Source: an uncultured Bacteroidota bacterium
Lineage (GTDB): Bacteria; Bacteroidota; Bacteroidia; UKL13-3
DNA: 46,981 nucleotides
Assembly (NCBI GenBank): GCA_903898215.1
Contig: CAIUEQ010000143.1
Span: forward strand, 1-46,981
Direction of reading: 5' to 3'
Positions 23,984-31,637 of this stretch are shown one piece after another. Numbering within the stretch: the stretch's first letter is position 1; each line of letters starts with the position of its first letter. Under the pieces are notes generated by a model. The model was not told where the DNA came from. It worked only from the letters and a program-made list of their open reading frames with translations, and ran no database searches. Made by a program: the position numbers and the translations under genes.

Positions 23984-26900
23984 TTATTTATTTTTCATGG
24001 CTTTTACAAACTGATTTCGTGCTGAAATATTTGCTAATCGAAGTTTGTATTCATCCTTTGAAACTTTGTCAATTTGATCTTTTAAAATTTTATTAAATGC
24101 CAAATCGGAGCCTATCACATACATGATTCCTTTTTGATATTTAAAGAAATACCAGCTGCCTTGTGGCGATTGCAAGTATAAAGTAAAATCATCCCCACTC
24201 CTTCGTTTTACAAGCTCCATTTTTCCTCTGATCTTACGTTCAAATTTATATTTATCAAACGAGTTTATACCGATATCACCAACAGATACCAATGATCTTG
24301 TTGGCTGATTCCATTTCACATTCATATCTGAAATAAAGATCGTTTTCTCCAAATCATTTATTAACCTGATGGAATTATTATCTTCAATTTCTTCTTTTAT
24401 TTTTTTGATATTTCTTTCTTCCACCACTTCCGATAATGCTTTTGTTAAAAACACCGGATCGAACTCAGGTTGGTTTGCTGTAAGTGATTGATCGGTGAGC
24501 GAATCATACATTGCACGAATAGCGTTTTGTGGGAAAGGAAAATTAAGCAACATCACAAGCTTCATATTAAATGAAGTATCGAGATAACTGTAACTTGCAT
24601 TACCGGCTGCTGATATCTCAAACTTGCTGCCTTCAAATCCAATTTTATAGCGACCTTCGGTATAGAAATTTTTCTTAGCTTCATTAAACTCCATTAAATT
24701 TCCTTTTGGTGCTTGTTTAAAAATCTTACTGTATGAGCCCATTTTAAAGACGTTAGTTTTTTCGTCATAAAATAATGTTCCCTGTACTTTTATCAACTCA
24801 TGATCGGAGGCACTTCGCTTACGAGAAAAGAAACTCGGATAAGCATGCGTTGAATCAAGAGAAATATTCATTCCAACAGAAAGTGTTTGTCGGTTTTGAT
24901 TCACTAGCGATTCCTGCACATTGATATAAACCGAATCGGGATTTACAACAGCTGAGTTTCTGAACCAATCTGTTTTCGGCATTGGCAATTTATTTTCAGC
25001 TAGGAAATATCCGTCATACTCGAGGTTTTTAACAATACTTTTCAGCAATGCATTTCCTTTAAAGAAAATATGCGGACCAACATAAAAATGAATAGAATCA
25101 GGAATAATTGATTTAGCAACAAGTTGATGAGCCGTATTGATATTTATTTCGCTCAAGAAAAATTTCTGTTTGTTTTTCTTTCTGTCGACATACTCGTAAT
25201 CTCCTTTTCCATCCAAATTAAATCTTCCTAATATTTTCACTGAAGCGTTTTCAATATTGTGATATTTAGTGATGGTATCGGCAGTAATATTTGCGCGATA
25301 TAAAATTTGCATATCAGCATCTTGTTTAATGGTAACTTGCTGACTGTCGGCAAAAACTTTTGCATCACCCACACGTATAAAAGGAACCTTTTTTGAATAG
25401 AGTGTAAAGTCGTGTAAATCGAGTGTAGAAATTCCTGTTGTAAATTTCAGCGAATCTTGTCCTGAACGTGTAGATACCAGATAAGATGCAGCTTCGCTGT
25501 TAATCATATAACTTCTGAAATCCACTTTTTTATGATCCATATACCAAATAAATTGTTCGAACGAACCTGCGTATTGATTAAAGGTAAAGTTAGAATTTAG
25601 GCCTCCAGAATTGAATACAAAATTGCCGATCCTATCCTGCAAATTCACGTTAGCTTTTACAGAAGCTGAGTTGAAAGAAAATCTTGAAGAATCTTGAAGA
25701 GAGCGAATTCTGAATGTACAATTTTCGGATAAAATATTATCTGGTTGAAGCCAAAAATCTTCGGATAGCAATTGCGATTCTTCCACATTTGTAATCCCAC
25801 GAGCACGCAAATCGGTTGGCGTTAAAATAAGCGTACCATCCAGCGTTGAACGATTGTCAGAAAATGAAATGTATTCCTGTGTTCTTGAAACAAACATCGT
25901 ATCGGCATAAGGAAGCCAATGTTCGTATACATTTACACCTTTAACAGTTGGATAAATAGACGTGCGTAAATTGTCGAATGTATTACACTGCGCATTCATC
26001 GAATCGAGCAAAAATATAAATTGATTGGAAACAGAAGTTGAGGAAATATATTTTAGATTTCCGTTGCCAAAAAAACCTTCATCACTTAATGAAAGATCAA
26101 CAAATCCTCTTCCTTTTCCTCCATACATTGGGTAACCGGGTTCAGGAGATGCAAGTTTAAATCCTAAAGATTTATCAGATTGGAGCGAAATAAAATGTTT
26201 GAGATCAGGAATAATTCCACCTGAAATAAGTGTTCCGCTTAATGCCATGTGTTCCAAATCCAAATCATTCAAACTATCCATGGTAAAAGGATCTACGTCA
26301 AAATAAAATCTGTCGTGCTGATAGGTTCCGAGTTGTGTTGATGGTTTATCATAAAAAACTTTTGATCCCACATCGGATTTAAATACCGGATAACCGGGAA
26401 AATGTTTTCGTCCGCTTTTATTAAAAGCATGATCGATTGCGAGGGTTCCATAAATATTATTCAAAGCACTTTTTACAGGAAGATTATTTCCTGTTTTTTC
26501 ATCTTTGTAAAGAAATTTCATGGAGTCAACGTTATTCAAACGCACTTCAAATTTTACGTAATCAAATGAAAATCCATTGCCATAAAAATCTACTTTTCCT
26601 GCCCTTAGTTTTCCTGAAAAATCCATGGTGCGATTTTTCTTGAGTGTAACAACTTGTTCTTTGGGAATGATATAAACATTTTGCGAATCGCTAAAATAAA
26701 ACTTCGGAACTCCTTGTATCTGTAAGTCGTTATTAATTAAACTAATTGTTGCATTAGCATATCTTTTTATGATTGATTCAAAAGTAATAGCGTCATAATC
26801 TGTTCTGCCATAATGCGCGTTCACATAATCTTTCAACTTTGATTTAAGGGTTACATATTCTCTTTTCGAATCGTAGTTAATAAAACCACGAGAATGCAAA

Positions 26901-28342
26901 TCGATCATTTGAATTTTTATATCGCTTTTATTGCTTTTAAAATTTGCAGCATAGTGCTCGATATAAAATCCGTTTATCTTATTTCTCTCGCAATATAATT
27001 TGATGCGTTGCAAAGGATTATAATCCAACATAAATCCCAATTGCTCAAATCGGTAATCTCTGAAATGATTAATAGATTCAAACCTCGCGGGTGCATTATC
27101 GTTAATCATATCAATATCAATTTTAGGATTATTCAGATCCCATTTTACTTCATCACAATAAAATTCAACATTGTGATAAGTATCTAAAAAAGGAGCCAAA
27201 CTGATTCCTTCTTCATTTCGGTATAGAATGATATTATGATCATTTAAACGATAAGTAAATTCAAGTTGTGGATGAAAAATCGAATCTTTATCGAGGTATA
27301 AAGTTGCCGATGCTTTTTGAGTGCTTACTTTATTTGCACGCACAACAAGTTCTTGAGATGCAATTTTTAATGCCGGCTTTTCCTTAAAATAAAACACCAA
27401 TTGTGCGGGCACCGAATCGGTTCCCTTACAAATAATTGTTGCCCCTTTCATTCCAAAACCACCGGTATATTTTCCTCTTCCAAAATTTAATCCACTATAA
27501 TTTTTCTTGTACGATTCAAATTGCGGATAGGGAGATTTCTCGCCCATCGATTGCCCCATTGGCTTATCAGTGAGCTTTCCGATTAGAGGTTGTGAAAATA
27601 AAGTAGGGTTATAAAAAAGGGCTGTATCGGCAATAACCATCCCCGATTGAAAATCAATTTTATAAGATTTAAGGATGGCATAAATATGAGCACTATCAAT
27701 TCCAACACGCGTCCAATCGCTTTTACCGCCTTTCCCAATCCAGATATTTGTTGCAGGAAAATATTTTCCTGAAGTATTATAAATTTCGAGTGTATCGCCA
27801 GGGGTATAACAAAACAGATCAAGATTTTTAAAAATAAAAGCCGGATCACCTTTTGTTTGCAGATCAACATCAGTACTATTGCTCACCCACTTCATGCTTC
27901 CAACATTTGCCACAACCTGATCGCCATAAATATTTCTGGAAACAATCAAAAATTTTGTGAAAGCATCCTTCGAAATATTCAACGCATTAAAAAGTGCTTT
28001 ATGCCAATTATCAAATTTGCTCACCTGATTGCTGGCAACAATTCCGTTCATTGCTTTCAGATAATTTTCGAAATCAGGGGAGATCAAAAAATTTCTGCTG
28101 AGCATTTCGTTGCTCATTTTTATGATATAAATTTTTTGGGTATTGCTAAACCTTCCGGCATTATAATATCCTTCAAATTCCGACATCGCGTCTTTTGCTT
28201 CGCTTTTCCCGCTCTTATCTATATAATCACCAAAGTCGTTAATAAACTGTGCCACATCAAACGAAAAGCTATTTGGGTTTTGGGCAAAAGTTTTTGATGA
28301 AGATAAAATTACAACAAATAAGACGAACAGGATTTTCTTCAT
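23984..28342 (-). CDS. Large exported protein of unknown function
   Basis: The protein has 1452 residues starting at the ATG at 28340-28342, which begins the signal peptide MKKILFVLFVVILSSSKTFA. An in-frame ATG at 28423 adds 27 residues with no signal character and was rejected. I do not recognise a named domain. The sequence is rich in short alternating beta strands with many D, N, Y and F, plus phrases such as GRGKYTGGFGMKGATIICKG and KGRGFVDLSLSDEGFFGNGN. This suggests long beta-sheet or beta-helix structure. There is no T9SS CTD; the end is basic (RLANISARNQFVKAMKNK), so the protein probably stays in the periplasm or is outer-membrane associated. It starts an operon with plsY (7-base gap), which hints at an envelope role. 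Confidence 0.8.
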   Translation of the reverse strand: MKKILFVLFVVILSSSKTFAQNPNSFSFDVAQFINDFGDYIDKSGKSEAKDAMSEFEGYYNAGRFSNTQKIYIIKMSNEMLSRNFLISPDFENYLKAMNGIVASNQVSKFDNWHKALFNALNISKDAFTKFLIVSRNIYGDQVVANVGSMKWVSNSTDVDLQTKGDPAFIFKNLDLFCYTPGDTLEIYNTSGKYFPATNIWIGKGGKSDWTRVGIDSAHIYAILKSYKIDFQSGMVIADTALFYNPTLFSQPLIGKLTDKPMGQSMGEKSPYPQFESYKKNYSGLNFGRGKYTGGFGMKGATIICKGTDSVPAQLVFYFKEKPALKIASQELVVRANKVSTQKASATLYLDKDSIFHPQLEFTYRLNDHNIILYRNEEGISLAPFLDTYHNVEFYCDEVKWDLNNPKIDIDMINDNAPARFESINHFRDYRFEQLGFMLDYNPLQRIKLYCERNKINGFYIEHYAANFKSNKSDIKIQMIDLHSRGFINYDSKREYVTLKSKLKDYVNAHYGRTDYDAITFESIIKRYANATISLINNDLQIQGVPKFYFSDSQNVYIIPKEQVVTLKKNRTMDFSGKLRAGKVDFYGNGFSFDYVKFEVRLNNVDSMKFLYKDEKTGNNLPVKSALNNIYGTLAIDHAFNKSGRKHFPGYPVFKSDVGSKVFYDKPSTQLGTYQHDRFYFDVDPFTMDSLNDLDLEHMALSGTLISGGIIPDLKHFISLQSDKSLGFKLASPEPGYPMYGGKGRGFVDLSLSDEGFFGNGNLKYISSTSVSNQFIFLLDSMNAQCNTFDNLRTSIYPTVKGVNVYEHWLPYADTMFVSRTQEYISFSDNRSTLDGTLILTPTDLRARGITNVEESQLLSEDFWLQPDNILSENCTFRIRSLQDSSRFSFNSASVKANVNLQDRIGNFVFNSGGLNSNFTFNQYAGSFEQFIWYMDHKKVDFRSYMINSEAASYLVSTRSGQDSLKFTTGISTLDLHDFTLYSKKVPFIRVGDAKVFADSQQVTIKQDADMQILYRANITADTITKYHNIENASVKILGRFNLDGKGDYEYVDRKKNKQKFFLSEININTAHQLVAKSIIPDSIHFYVGPHIFFKGNALLKSIVKNLEYDGYFLAENKLPMPKTDWFRNSAVVNPDSVYINVQESLVNQNRQTLSVGMNISLDSTHAYPSFFSRKRSASDHELIKVQGTLFYDEKTNVFKMGSYSKIFKQAPKGNLMEFNEAKKNFYTEGRYKIGFEGSKFEISAAGNASYSYLDTSFNMKLVMLLNFPFPQNAIRAMYDSLTDQSLTANQPEFDPVFLTKALSEVVEERNIKKIKEEIEDNNSIRLINDLEKTIFISDMNVKWNQPTRSLVSVGDIGINSFDKYKFERKIRGKMELVKRRSGDDFTLYLQSPQGSWYFFKYQKGIMYVIGSDLAFNKILKDQIDKVSKDEYKLRLANISARNQFVKAMKNK

Positions 28343-28654
28343 TTGGCGCAAGATAAAAAATAATTTCGTCTTTGGTAAATGTGCTTTGCTCGCTTTTGAG
28401 AATGAGTAATTGGCAACAAGCAAAAGGCAATAAGCAATTGTCTTTTAACTATTGATTTTGTTTAGTATAATTTTGACTTATTTAAAGGGCTTATCGATTT
28501 CAAATCAACAATGTAGATTTAAAAAAAAGTTAGATGCGTTTAATTTTTATCGTTTAACAAACGGCATTGAATACATATATTTTTTAATATTAGATGAGTG
28601 TTTTTATGCAAGAGGAACTTTAACATTTACAAAGCATATTCTATACACCAAAAA
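28343..28654. other. Intergenic region (312 bp), no gene seen
   Basis: It lies between the start of the large exported protein and the stop of the LuxR-type regulator. It holds a word repeat (GGCAACAAGCAAAAGGCAAT at about 28411) and otherwise AT-rich sequence. A plus-strand frame at 28452 has no family resemblance and no start signal, and was not called. Confidence 0.6.
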
Positions 28655-29380
28655 TTAGACACATTCATCAGACCACTTGATTTTGTAGGGGGGGGGGTAA
28701 TTATTTAAATTGTACAAATGATACATTGAGCAAAAACATTTTAACTCATCAATACTGTTTAAAGCAAGTTTTTTTAAAACTCTTTCGCGGTACGAATTTA
28801 CCGTAGTAGCTTCAATATGCATTGCTGCGGCAATTTCATGTTGCGATTTATGGTTTGCAAAATGCAATAAATATTCACGTTCGCGCTCAGCTAAAATCAG
28901 CAATTTGTTTTCAAAAAAACCATTATCTTTAAATGCTTTATTATACGATTGCAGTATAGCAGAACTAATAAAAATTTTATTATTTTCAATTGAATTAAAT
29001 AAGTGATTAAGCGTTTCCTCATCTAACTCTTCTTTACTTGAAATAAAGTTTATCCCTGCCTCTTTTAAATGCCAAAGCACCATGTTTGCATACCGAGAGT
29101 ATGTGTTTTCAATCCAATGTATTTCGCTTACAAAAACAAATGTATGATGTTTTGTGCCTCTATGCAAAACTGTTCTAAAAAGCTCAACGCCATCCATTTT
29201 TTCTAAATCAATATTTGCTATAACAATAGTTGGGGGTGCGGCAATCAAATTATTTAATGCTTCTTTACCAGAGCTTGTTTGAATAACACAAGCATTAAAT
29301 TGGTATTGTTTAATAAAATCAATAAATCCTTTGCGGTAAAAATGGCAACGGTCGGCAACCAACCAGTTATTTATTTTCAT
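28655..29380 (-). CDS. LuxR/NarL-type response regulator with non-phosphorylatable receiver
   Basis: The protein has 241 residues. The N-terminal receiver-like domain (about 1-130) aligns with NarL-type regulators. However, in TIVIANIDLEKMDGVEL the position of the phospho-acceptor aspartate is Asn56. The upstream acidic pair is reduced to a single Asp10 (VADRCHF). The C-terminal helix-turn-helix (about 165-220) is typical: LAEREREYLL, SQHEIAAAMHIEATTVNSYR, ERVLKKL. It is therefore probably a DNA-binding regulator that does not use classical phosphorylation. A C10 run (minus strand) at 28697-28688 encodes Pro-Pro-Pro near the C-terminus. No kinase is adjacent. It is divergent from the S74/T9SS cargo gene, with motif repeats in between. 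Confidence 0.88.
   Translation of the reverse strand: MKINNWLVADRCHFYRKGFIDFIKQYQFNACVIQTSSGKEALNNLIAAPPTIVIANIDLEKMDGVELFRTVLHRGTKHHTFVFVSEIHWIENTYSRYANMVLWHLKEAGINFISSKEELDEETLNHLFNSIENNKIFISSAILQSYNKAFKDNGFFENKLLILAEREREYLLHFANHKSQHEIAAAMHIEATTVNSYRERVLKKLALNSIDELKCFCSMYHLYNLNNYPPPYKIKWSDECV
28688..28697. repeat. G10 homopolymer (C10 on the coding strand) inside the regulator gene
   Basis: Ten consecutive G in otherwise AT-rich DNA, within the last 15 codons of the minus-strand regulator. Slippage by one base would replace the residues after the prolines and shift the stop. Confidence 0.95.
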
Positions 29381-29431
29381 AGTTTATATTATTTCATTCG
29401 GTTAAAGTAAGTACATAACTTCAATTTAGCA

Positions 29432-29496
29432 TGTGGTTTATTTAACCACATTAAAATACTCAAATAAACCACAACAAAATACTTAAATAAACCACA
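29432..29496. promoter_or_regulatory. Operator-like array: AACCACA three times at exact 23-bp spacing plus one inverted copy
   Basis: AACCACA starts at 29444, 29467 and 29490. The second and third belong to two near-identical 21-bp direct repeats (29453-29473 and 29476-29496, one difference). An inverted copy, TGTGGTT at 29432-29438, forms a perfect palindrome with the first, with loop TATTT. The array sits between the divergent regulator and S74/T9SS genes, so it probably holds binding sites for a regulator. Confidence 0.65.
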
Positions 29497-29551
29497 GCGC
29501 AAATTAATCTGTTTGCTAACCTTTGGCACTCACAAATTATTTTTAAAAATT

Positions 29552-31543
29552 ATGAAAACAAAAATGTTTACTTTAGCTGTTGCATTATTACCACTCTTTG
29601 GATTTGCACAATGGATACCAGGCGGTACGGGATATTGGACTGCTTGGCCAATAGGTATAAAAACAGTTCCAACAGGAACTTATTTTTTAGAATCTTTAGG
29701 AGATATAAGATTTTGGAATGGACCAGGTGATTACATAGAAGCTGCAAGACCAAATGCAGAAAATGGATTTAGTTTAATTCAAGGTACTGGTCAAAGAGCT
29801 GACTTACGTTTTGATGGAAATACTTTAAAATTGGTTACTAACACAGGTGGTACAGTACCAATACCAGAAAATGGAATTACAATAAATACAAATGGTTTTG
29901 TTGGAATGGGAAATGCAAATGCACCATATCGATTAACAATCAATGACAAATCAAACAATGATTTTGGTGCATGGATATGTAGCAAATCAACTGGTCCTTC
30001 TTTATTTGTAAGAAAGGATGATTATGGTACTGCTACAAATAGCTACACAGCATTGCCTAATTTTGCATTCCAAGCCGAAAATTATGTAACAAGCGCAACT
30101 GCTCCTTTTAATGGAGGGGCATTAATTACCGGATTTGATTGGGGTACTCAAACATACGCTAAGGGACAAAGTACTAGTGCACAGCCAAAGGCACTAGTAG
30201 CAATTGCAGAGTCGGATCCTGCAAATCATTATATTATGGATATTTCAACTGGTATTATTGCACAAGGTTTGGATGCTCATTGGGCATATGGTATAACAAG
30301 TATTGGGGTTGCAACTAATGAGGATGGGAAAAGTATATTTGGTACAGGAATACAATCTACAGGGCAAGTTAAAAATGGCGAAAGTAATTTTTGGGCTATT
30401 TCTACAGGAGTTGACGCTAGAGCTCTTGGTGGGAATGAAGCAATTGGTGTATCTGGCTTGGCTGATTGGATAATTCCTAGTAATAAATTACATACTGCTT
30501 ATGGAGTAAAAGGGGTTGCCCAAGATGCTAGTTATCTTGCATATGGAGTATTTGGTTTTGGTACAGCGGATCAATCTTCTTATGGTGTATTTGGCAGAGG
30601 ATTAGGTACTTCAAGTGAAACAGGAACTCAGTCATATGGTTTATATGGAATTGGAACTGTTGCAGATAAAGCGTATGGTGCGTATGCCTATGGATCTGAA
30701 ACGACAATATCGTATGGTGTCTGGGGTGAAGCTGAGGCTACTTCAGGAACCACATATGGACTATATGGATGGGGACATGGTGGCTCTACAAATTGGTCAG
30801 GTTACTTTAATGGTGCTGCATTCTGCTCGTCAGGTTATTGGACACCTTCAGACCAGCAGTTTAAAGAAAATATTACTCCATTAAATAATTCTTTAGATAT
30901 TATTAATAATTTAAATCCTAAAAAATATACTTTTAAACAAAGCGATGAATTTCTTGGTATGACTTTCCCAACCGGAGATTCATATGGACTTATTGCCCAA
31001 GAGTTAGAATTAGTTTTACCAACATTGGTAAAACAATCTTTAAATCCTGAAATAAAAGACACAACCGGAAAATTGATTTCTAAAAAATTTGAATTTAAAG
31101 CAGTTGAATATGTTTCACTCATTCCAATATTAGTAGGTGGTATTAAAGAGCAACAAATACAAATTAATGCAAAAGATTCGTTGATAAATATTCTTGCATC
31201 TCAAATAAAAAACATACATGACGTGTTAACTAAAAACGGATTGAATGTAAATTTAAATAACAGTTCGTATTACAATATTGTTCTTTATCAAAATAATCCT
31301 AATCCATTTAAAGATAATGCGTCCATAAATTATACTATACCTGTTGATGCCGGAATATCTTCATCCACTCTTTACATTTATGACCTATCAGGTAAACAAA
31401 TTAAAAAGTATGAGATACAACCTAATAGTGGAAATGGTTCGGTGCAAATACAATCGGGAGAATTACAACCCGGGATTTATATATATTCTTTAATATGTGA
31501 TAACAAAATTATCGATACTAAAAAAATGATTATTAAAGATTAA
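29552..31543 (+). CDS. Tail-fibre-like protein with S74 intramolecular chaperone and T9SS type A sorting domain
   Basis: The protein has 663 residues from the ATG at 29552, which gives the signal peptide MKTKMFTLAVALLPLFGFAQ; the in-frame ATG at 29513 adds an unneeded prefix. The middle is glycine-rich with recurrent YG(V/L/A)(F/Y)G phrases (for example AYGVFGFG, SYGVFGRG, SYGLYGIG), suggesting a beta-helical or trimeric fibre. From about residue 425 a Peptidase_S74 domain begins with YWTPSDQQFKENI (Ser433, Asp434, Lys438 of the self-cleavage dyad region), then LNPKKYTF and YGLIAQELE. Residues about 590-663 are a type A CTD (NNPNPFKDNASINY, IYDLSGKQI, PGIYIYSL). It is probably a trimeric surface fibre, with its promoter region next to the LuxR-type regulator. 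Confidence 0.9.
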   Translation: MKTKMFTLAVALLPLFGFAQWIPGGTGYWTAWPIGIKTVPTGTYFLESLGDIRFWNGPGDYIEAARPNAENGFSLIQGTGQRADLRFDGNTLKLVTNTGGTVPIPENGITINTNGFVGMGNANAPYRLTINDKSNNDFGAWICSKSTGPSLFVRKDDYGTATNSYTALPNFAFQAENYVTSATAPFNGGALITGFDWGTQTYAKGQSTSAQPKALVAIAESDPANHYIMDISTGIIAQGLDAHWAYGITSIGVATNEDGKSIFGTGIQSTGQVKNGESNFWAISTGVDARALGGNEAIGVSGLADWIIPSNKLHTAYGVKGVAQDASYLAYGVFGFGTADQSSYGVFGRGLGTSSETGTQSYGLYGIGTVADKAYGAYAYGSETTISYGVWGEAEATSGTTYGLYGWGHGGSTNWSGYFNGAAFCSSGYWTPSDQQFKENITPLNNSLDIINNLNPKKYTFKQSDEFLGMTFPTGDSYGLIAQELELVLPTLVKQSLNPEIKDTTGKLISKKFEFKAVEYVSLIPILVGGIKEQQIQINAKDSLINILASQIKNIHDVLTKNGLNVNLNNSSYYNIVLYQNNPNPFKDNASINYTIPVDAGISSSTLYIYDLSGKQIKKYEIQPNSGNGSVQIQSGELQPGIYIYSLICDNKIIDTKKMIIKD

Positions 31544-31558
31544 TATCTGAATGTTTCT

Positions 31559-31597
31559 TAAAAGCTATTTCAAAACAACTTTTTGAAATAGCTTTTA
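31559..31597. terminator. Long perfect hairpin after the S74/T9SS gene
   Basis: A 17-bp perfect stem (TAAAAGCTATTTCAAAA and its complement) with a CAACT loop lies 15 bases after the stop. There is no long T-run beyond the stem, but the descending arm ends in TTTT. It separates the S74 and YCF48-like cargo genes. Confidence 0.75.
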
Positions 31598-31612
31598 ACC
31601 TAAAAAAAATTA

Positions 31613-31620
31613 TAACTTTG
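31613..31620 (+). promoter_or_regulatory. -7 box for the YCF48-like T9SS gene
   Basis: TAACTTTG is an exact TAnnTTTG match, 17 bases before the ATG at 31638 and just after the hairpin of the preceding gene. Confidence 0.45.
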
Positions 31621-31637
31621 AATATATATTAATTGTC

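Noticed and set aside
28343..28423. Upstream ATG extending the large exported protein by 27 residues
   Set aside because: The signal peptide starts at 28342; the added residues have no export character and fall in a word-repeat region.
28452..28658. Plus-strand 68-residue frame in the region after the LuxR-type regulator
   Set aside because: No family resemblance, and the composition looks like AT-rich spacer.
28655..29380. Two-component pair of this regulator with the kinase at 42675
   Set aside because: They are 13 kb apart and the regulator lacks the acceptor aspartate, so no pairing can be supported.
29453..29496. Plasmid-type origin iterons
   Set aside because: Only two to three copies in a divergent promoter, with no replication gene nearby; an operator is more likely.
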